A DNA stretch of 19,327 nt from positions 1 through 19,327 of the forward strand of contig CAMFPJ010000009.1 of assembly GCA_945971755.1 (NCBI GenBank). The letters run 5' to 3'. Positions 14,828 to 19,327 of the stretch are shown piece by piece. The DNA comes from an uncultured Clostridia bacterium. Its GTDB lineage: Bacteria > Bacillota > Clostridia > Oscillospirales > Acutalibacteraceae. Within the stretch, counting starts at the first letter, position 1. Each line of letters opens with the position of its first letter. The position numbers and the translations under genes are program-made. The notes under the pieces are model-generated. The model did not search any database, was not told where the DNA came from, and was given only the letters and a program-made list of their open reading frames with translations.

Positions 14828-14857
14828 AAAAATTTAAGTATTAGAAACGGTGCTTAT

Positions 14858-15643
14858 ATGGCTCAAACTGTAAAAATTCTTTGCATCGGTGATGTTGTAA
14901 GGAAACCGGGGTGCGACTTTTTAATGTCAGCGCTTCCGAAATACAAAGCAGAAAATAATATTGACGTGGTAATTGTGAACGGTGAAAATTCCGCTAACGG
15001 TGACGGTATGCTCAAATCATCTTGCGAATGTCTTTTTGCCGCAGGAGCAGATTTTATTACAGGAGGCGACCACACGCTTCGCAGACGAGAATTTTATGAT
15101 TATCTTGATACTTCTCTTTCGGTAATTCGCCCTGCGAACTATGGTGACGGTACTCCGGGTAGGGGTTTTGGAATAATTGACAAAGGCGCTTACAAAGTCG
15201 GCGTAATAAATCTTTTGGGGACAACTTGGACAGATGGCTTTGCAAGTCCGTTTAATGCGGCGGATAAAATAATTGAACAACTGAAAAAAGAAACCAATAT
15301 TGTTATTATTGATTTTCATGCGGAGGCAACAAGTGAGAAAAAGGCGCTTGGCTACTTTTTAGACGGTAAAGTCTCTGCTGTTTTCGGCACTCATACACAT
15401 GTTCAAACCTCTGACGCACAGGTGATGTCGGGCGGAACAGGATATATTACGGACGTTGGTATGACGGGCCCTGAGGACTCAGTCCTCGGAATAAAAAAAG
15501 AAATCATTATCAGAAAGTTTTGCACGGGTTTTACAACTATGTTTGAACCTGCAGACACGCCTTGTTTTTTTCAGGGATGTGTTTTCACGGTTGACCGTGC
15601 AAGCGGAAAGTGCTTAAATGCCGAGAGTGTAACCGTGAGGTGA
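14858..15643 (+). CDS. ymdB: YmdB-family metallophosphoesterase
   Basis: The 261-residue protein follows the YmdB family along its whole length: G-D-V-V (11-14), N-G-E-N-S-A-N-G (41-48, with Glu43 matching the catalytic Glu of the Bacillus protein), R-P-A-N-Y (91-95), D-F-H-A-E-A-T-S-E (152-160), G-T-H-T-H-V-Q-T (177-184) and Y-I-T-D-V-G-M-T-G-P (196-205). The family hydrolyses 2',3'-cyclic nucleotides and in Bacillus influences biofilm and motility decisions; it is typically encoded beside rny. Odd here: the conserved metal-site G-N-H-T-W is G-D-H-T-L (70-74), so Asn becomes Asp71, and the start of the first motif has Arg and Cys in place of Gly and Arg. The metal site may therefore differ. 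The next gene begins six bases after the stop. Confidence 0.93.
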   Translation: MAQTVKILCIGDVVRKPGCDFLMSALPKYKAENNIDVVIVNGENSANGDGMLKSSCECLFAAGADFITGGDHTLRRREFYDYLDTSLSVIRPANYGDGTPGRGFGIIDKGAYKVGVINLLGTTWTDGFASPFNAADKIIEQLKKETNIVIIDFHAEATSEKKALGYFLDGKVSAVFGTHTHVQTSDAQVMSGGTGYITDVGMTGPEDSVLGIKKEIIIRKFCTGFTTMFEPADTPCFFQGCVFTVDRASGKCLNAESVTVR

Positions 15644-15649
15644 CAAAAT

Positions 15650-17134
15650 TTGAAGAACACAGTTAAAATTTTATCTGTTTTGCTTATAATTACAATGCTT
15701 TTTTGTTCCTGCGGTAAGGCTGCGGAAAACAACCCCGAAAGCACAACAACCGCACCGGACAGTACAACAGGGCAGGCAACAGATACAATGCAAAGAACAG
15801 GCACTGTAAGGCTTCCGTTTAACGCGGCGGACGGAGTTAATCCGTTTTTTGCAAGAAGTTATGAAAATCTTTATCTTGCAAGGCTTCTTTATTCATCTCT
15901 TTTTGCCGTATCTTCATCTTACGAGCCTATTTTGTCCGTGGCTGAAAGCATTAACATCAGCGGGGTAACCGCAACTGTTAAAGTGAAGTCGGGACTTGAA
16001 TGCCACGGTTCAAATCAACTTACAGGAGCAGACGTTGTTTACTCGTTTTACAAGGCAAAAAATTCTTACGCTTATGCGGATATGCTCTCCACGGTTGATT
16101 CTGCGGTTGCCTCGGGAAATGTGGTTGAGTTTACGTCAAAATTTGCGGACTCATTCGTTGCCGCAAAGCTTACTTTTCCGATTGTTAAGGCGGACACTGC
16201 AGATTTACAAACGGACATTCCCACGGGGTACGGGGAATATTATTTTTATGAAAATACTCTTGTCAGTACAAGCGGTAAAAAAGAAAACATTCGCTTAATT
16301 CCCGTTAATACTTCAGACACGTCCTTTAATGCTTATAAAATCGGAAATACAGACATATTTTTCAGCGATTTATCAGACTGTAACTATGCTCAGTCACACG
16401 GTAACGCACAGTCTGCCGACATTAACAATATGATTTATCTAGGCTTTAACAGCGAACTTGGCGGGCTTAATAAAAATATCCGTTCTGCAATAGCCGTTCT
16501 CTTAAATTCAGAAGATATTTGTTCAGAAAGCTATCAAGGCCACGCAGTACCTTGCAAATTGCCCTGCAACCCCGGTTCGGTTAATTACAAGGAAAATGAA
16601 AACATCTTGCTTTCAGGAGATGCAAAAAAAGCGGCAGATATTATTGACCGTTTAGGTTACACAAGATACGCCGGTAAGGCGCTCACAAACGGAGCGTATG
16701 TGCTTTCATTTTCACTGCTTGTTAATGCTGACAACAAATACCGTGTTGCCGCCGCTTACGAAATTGCCGACACACTTAACAGTGCAGGTTTTTACATTGA
16801 GGTTAAAGCACTGCCCTTTGAAGAATACAGCGAACGAATTGCCTCGGGCAATTACCAAATTTATTTAGGTGAGGTTAAGCTTGATTTATCATTAGATTTA
16901 TCACAGTTTTTCCTTGAAGACGGAACTCTTTCATCAGGTATTGACAAAGAAAATATTGCAAAAGCATATTTTAATATGCGTTCAGGCAAAATTTCTTGCA
17001 CGGAGTTTTATGACGCTTTCATTGCAAGTTATCCGTTTGTCCCGATAGCTTTCCGAACAGGCTATATTTTTACTTCAAATAATTTTAGAGGGGACTTTTC
17101 TCACTTCCCCTATGAACTATATTACAGATTTTGA
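15650..17134 (+). CDS. Orphan family-5 (peptide/nickel-type) solute-binding lipoprotein
   Basis: The 494-residue protein starts with a lipoprotein signal (hydrophobic core to L-F-C-S-C, lipidated Cys near 21) and a Thr/Ser-rich linker (about 27-50). The body resembles ABC-type oligopeptide-binding proteins: N-P-F-F-A-R-S-Y-E-N-L-Y-L-A-R-L-L-Y near 64-81 and V-K-S-G-L-E-C-H-G-S-N-x-L-T-G-A-D-V-V-Y-S-F, the family's K-x-G-x-x-x-H-x-G-x-x-x-T-A-x-D-V-x-x-S. The start is TTG, with GAGGTG seven bases before it. No permease or ATPase gene is near; it lies between ymdB and recG with gaps of 6 and 8 bases. It could serve a transporter encoded elsewhere or have become a sensor or surface protein. The family assignment is firm; the ligand is unknown. 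Confidence 0.85.
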   Translation: MKNTVKILSVLLIITMLFCSCGKAAENNPESTTTAPDSTTGQATDTMQRTGTVRLPFNAADGVNPFFARSYENLYLARLLYSSLFAVSSSYEPILSVAESINISGVTATVKVKSGLECHGSNQLTGADVVYSFYKAKNSYAYADMLSTVDSAVASGNVVEFTSKFADSFVAAKLTFPIVKADTADLQTDIPTGYGEYYFYENTLVSTSGKKENIRLIPVNTSDTSFNAYKIGNTDIFFSDLSDCNYAQSHGNAQSADINNMIYLGFNSELGGLNKNIRSAIAVLLNSEDICSESYQGHAVPCKLPCNPGSVNYKENENILLSGDAKKAADIIDRLGYTRYAGKALTNGAYVLSFSLLVNADNKYRVAAAYEIADTLNSAGFYIEVKALPFEEYSERIASGNYQIYLGEVKLDLSLDLSQFFLEDGTLSSGIDKENIAKAYFNMRSGKISCTEFYDAFIASYPFVPIAFRTGYIFTSNNFRGDFSHFPYELYYRF

Positions 17135-17142
17135 GGGTATTT

Positions 17143-19197
17143 ATGAATTTTTCAGCTGACATTGGAACACTTAAGGGTGTGGGCGAAGTTCGTGCTGACG
17201 GATTTCGCTCCATGGGTGTATCTACAGTTGGCGAATTATTGAGGTTTTACCCGCGTGCGTATGAAGATTGGAGCAATATTTTACCCATTGAGCGTTGCCC
17301 CATAGGAGAAAATGTTTGTATAAAAGCAACGGTTTTGTATCCGCTTAAAAACGAAAGAGTTCGCGGAGGAATGCTTATCGCAAAAGGCTCAATAACTGAC
17401 GGGGACGATGTTGTATCAGTTACGTTTTTTAACAATAAATACATTACCTCAATGCTGAAATCAGGTGAAGAATACCTTTTCTACGGGAAAATCACTCTGG
17501 GCAAATTTGCCGCAAGAGAAATGGTTTCACCTATGTTTATTAAGGCTCAGCAGTCAAAAGCAATACTCCCGATTTATCCTCAAAACTCAAAAATTACTTC
17601 TCGGCAAATTCGCAGTGCGGTTGAAACTGCACTTAAAGACAAAACCGAAATTCCCGAGATTTTGCCGAAATACATTCTTGAAAAATATTCACTTGTATCA
17701 CTTGACACGGCAATTAGGCAAATTCATTTCCCCGAAAATGCCGAAAGCCTGCAAAATGCACGAAACAGGCTGATTTTTGATGAACTTTTCATTTTACAGT
17801 TAAGCCTTTTAAGCTTGAAAGATGCAAATTCGGTCGTTAAAACTGACAATAAAGTTAAGAACGATTATTCTGAAGAATTTTTCTCACTTCTTCCGTTTTC
17901 ACCTACAAATGCGCAAAGAAAGGCTGTTGCTGCCGCAGTTTTCGATATGCAAAGCGGAAAGCAAATGAACAGACTTTTACAAGGCGATGTGGGCAGCGGT
18001 AAAACAGCGGTTGCCGCCGCACTTGTTTATACTTGTGCCAAAAACGGAATGCAGTCTGCGTTAATGGCACCCACAGAGGTCCTTGCGGTTCAGCATTTTG
18101 AAACATTTACCAAACTTTTTGAAAACTCGGGAATTACCTATGAACTTTTAACCGGTTCAACTAAAGCTGCAGAGAAAAAACAAATCAAGCAAAGACTGAA
18201 AAACGGTGAAATTGACTTAATAATCGGTACTCATGCACTAATTCAAGAGGATGTTGAATTTGAAAGGCTTGGTTTGGTTATAACTGACGAGCAACACCGA
18301 TTCGGAGTTAAGCAAAGAACGGGACTTTGCTCAAAGGGTGAAAATCCTCATGTTTATGTTATGTCCGCAACACCGATTCCACGAACTCTTGCTCTCATAA
18401 TGTTCGGAGATTTGGACGTTTCGGTTCTTGACGAGCTGCCGCCGGGCAGGCAAAAAACAACGACTTATGCCGTTACTTCAAAAAAACGCGCAGGCGTGTT
18501 TGACTATATAAAAAAGCACCTTGATAAGGGGCTTCAGGGCTATATTGTTTGTCCGCTTGTTGAAGAAAGCGAAGCCGTTTCAGGCGTTCAAAATGTTGAA
18601 GAATATTATAAAAAAGTAAAAGATGCTGTTTTTAGCGGATATTCGGTAGGACTTCTTCACGGGAAAATGTCGCCTAAGAAAAAAGATGAAATAATGGCTG
18701 ACTTTAAGAGTGGGAAAATACAATTATTGATTTCAACAGTTGTAATTGAAGTGGGAGTAGATGTTCCCAATGCCGTTATAATGGTAGTTGAAAATGCTGA
18801 ACGCTTTGGTCTTTCTCAGCTTCATCAGTTAAGAGGTCGTGTCGGCAGAGGTACTGAGAATTCAACATGTATTTTAATTACTGACTCTCAAGGTGAGGAT
18901 ACCGTAACCCGAATGAACGTTATGTGCTCAACTACTGATGGATTTAAGGTAGCGGACGAAGATTTGCGCCTTCGCGGTCCCGGTGACTTTTTCGGAACAC
19001 GTCAGCACGGTTTGCCCAAGCTTCGCATAGCAGATTTAATGACCGATTCTAAAATTCTAACCGAAACGCAGGAGCTGGCAAGTGAAATAATAGCAAACGA
19101 CCCGAATTTTTTGAAAGAAGAACACATTAAAATCGGTAAACAGGTTAAAAAGAAAATAAATTCTCTTCAAACACCGGTTGCCGCCAATACAATATAA
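17143..19197 (+). CDS. recG: ATP-dependent DNA helicase RecG
   Basis: The 684-residue protein has the RecG layout: an N-terminal wedge/OB-fold region (about 1-230, beginning I-G-T-L-K-G-V-G), Walker A G-D-V-G-S-G-K-T (about 281-288), the D-E-Q-H box followed by R-F-G-V (about 381-388), S-A-T-P-I-P-R-T, helicase motif VI in Q-L-R-G-R-V-G-R-G, and the RecG-specific end R-G-P-G-D-F-F-G-T-R-Q-H-G-L-P. It remodels stalled replication forks and branch-migrates Holliday junctions. Length agrees with the family. The ATG at 17143 is chosen because GAGGG lies just before it; an in-frame TTG at 17131 would overlap the previous stop and lacks a ribosome site. It is followed after 11 bases by a regulator gene. 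Confidence 0.97.
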   Translation: MNFSADIGTLKGVGEVRADGFRSMGVSTVGELLRFYPRAYEDWSNILPIERCPIGENVCIKATVLYPLKNERVRGGMLIAKGSITDGDDVVSVTFFNNKYITSMLKSGEEYLFYGKITLGKFAAREMVSPMFIKAQQSKAILPIYPQNSKITSRQIRSAVETALKDKTEIPEILPKYILEKYSLVSLDTAIRQIHFPENAESLQNARNRLIFDELFILQLSLLSLKDANSVVKTDNKVKNDYSEEFFSLLPFSPTNAQRKAVAAAVFDMQSGKQMNRLLQGDVGSGKTAVAAALVYTCAKNGMQSALMAPTEVLAVQHFETFTKLFENSGITYELLTGSTKAAEKKQIKQRLKNGEIDLIIGTHALIQEDVEFERLGLVITDEQHRFGVKQRTGLCSKGENPHVYVMSATPIPRTLALIMFGDLDVSVLDELPPGRQKTTTYAVTSKKRAGVFDYIKKHLDKGLQGYIVCPLVEESEAVSGVQNVEEYYKKVKDAVFSGYSVGLLHGKMSPKKKDEIMADFKSGKIQLLISTVVIEVGVDVPNAVIMVVENAERFGLSQLHQLRGRVGRGTENSTCILITDSQGEDTVTRMNVMCSTTDGFKVADEDLRLRGPGDFFGTRQHGLPKLRIADLMTDSKILTETQELASEIIANDPNFLKEEHIKIGKQVKKKINSLQTPVAANTI

Positions 19198-19208
19198 GGG
19201 GAAAAATT

Positions 19209-19327
19209 ATGCTCAGAAGAAATGATAGGACATTTAGGTTACTCAGCATCAGTGACAGACTTCTTGACGGAAGTGAGGTAAGTATTGAAACTCTTGCAAA
19301 TGAGTTTAACGTATCGCCAAGAACAAT
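19209..19327 (+). CDS. N-terminus of a probable HTH (WYL/DeoR-like) transcriptional regulator, cut by window edge
   Basis: Thirty-nine codons are visible, reading M-L-R-R-N-D-R-T-F-R-L-L at the start, then R-L-L-D-G-S-E-V-S-I-E-T-L-A-N-E-F-N-V-S-P-R-T. This is the pattern of an HTH_11-type winged helix as found at the front of WYL-domain (YafY-like) and DeoR-type regulators. AAGGGGA lies just before the ATG, and the gene starts 11 bases after recG. The C-terminal domain, which would decide the family, is outside the window. Confidence 0.6.
   Translation, partial: MLRRNDRTFRLLSISDRLLDGSEVSIETLANEFNVSPRT

Noticed and set aside
1..19327. CRISPR arrays, transposases, phage genes, tRNAs, toxin-antitoxin or defence genes
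   Set aside because: None was seen on either strand; the window reads as ordinary chromosomal metabolism and housekeeping genes.

Overview
The window looks like chromosomal DNA of a low-GC Gram-positive anaerobe, most likely a gut or rumen Clostridia of the Oscillospiraceae/Ruminococcaceae or Lachnospiraceae type. The reasons are AT-rich DNA with strong GGAGG-like ribosome sites, occasional TTG starts, an RNase Y gene next to ymdB, lipoprotein signal peptides, a GH3 beta-glucosidase with permuted domains (an arrangement known from Butyrivibrio and Ruminococcus) and a BspA-type leucine-rich-repeat lipoprotein. This is inference from gene content; no rRNA marker is present.

Left part (1-12899), carbohydrate use in three units. 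(1) A divergent pair: a GPH-family sugar symporter on the minus strand (cut by the window edge) and an exported, membrane-anchored GH3 beta-glucosidase on the plus strand, with 274 bases between them that hold back-to-back promoters and inverted repeats. (2) A tightly coupled three-gene operon (4069-8014): cytosolic GH36 alpha-galactosidase, GH4 NAD-dependent glycosidase and PfkB-family sugar kinase. The genes overlap by ATGA, and a promoter with a CcpA/LacI-like site over its -35 drives them. (3) A TetR-like regulator, an FGGY (xylulokinase-like) kinase, a second GPH symporter and an LRR lipoprotein (8057-12899), apparently one transcript. No phosphotransferase (PTS) gene is present, so sugars probably enter by cation symport and are phosphorylated inside.

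Middle (12900-13241): a 342-base gap with a long-stem terminator, a near-consensus promoter and a 5' leader that can fold into two consecutive hairpins ahead of rny.

Right part (13242-19327), housekeeping: rny (RNase Y), ymdB-type phosphodiesterase, an orphan family-5 solute-binding lipoprotein, recG, and the first 39 codons of a probable HTH/WYL-type regulator. From ymdB on, the genes are only 6-11 bases apart and probably co-transcribed.

No tRNA, rRNA, CRISPR array, insertion sequence or phage gene was seen. I found no clearly new defence or mobile system. The best leads are the PTS-free GH36/GH4/PfkB operon with an unusual GH4 active-site signature, the structured rny leader, the divergent YmdB metal-site motif and the orphan binding protein between ymdB and recG.
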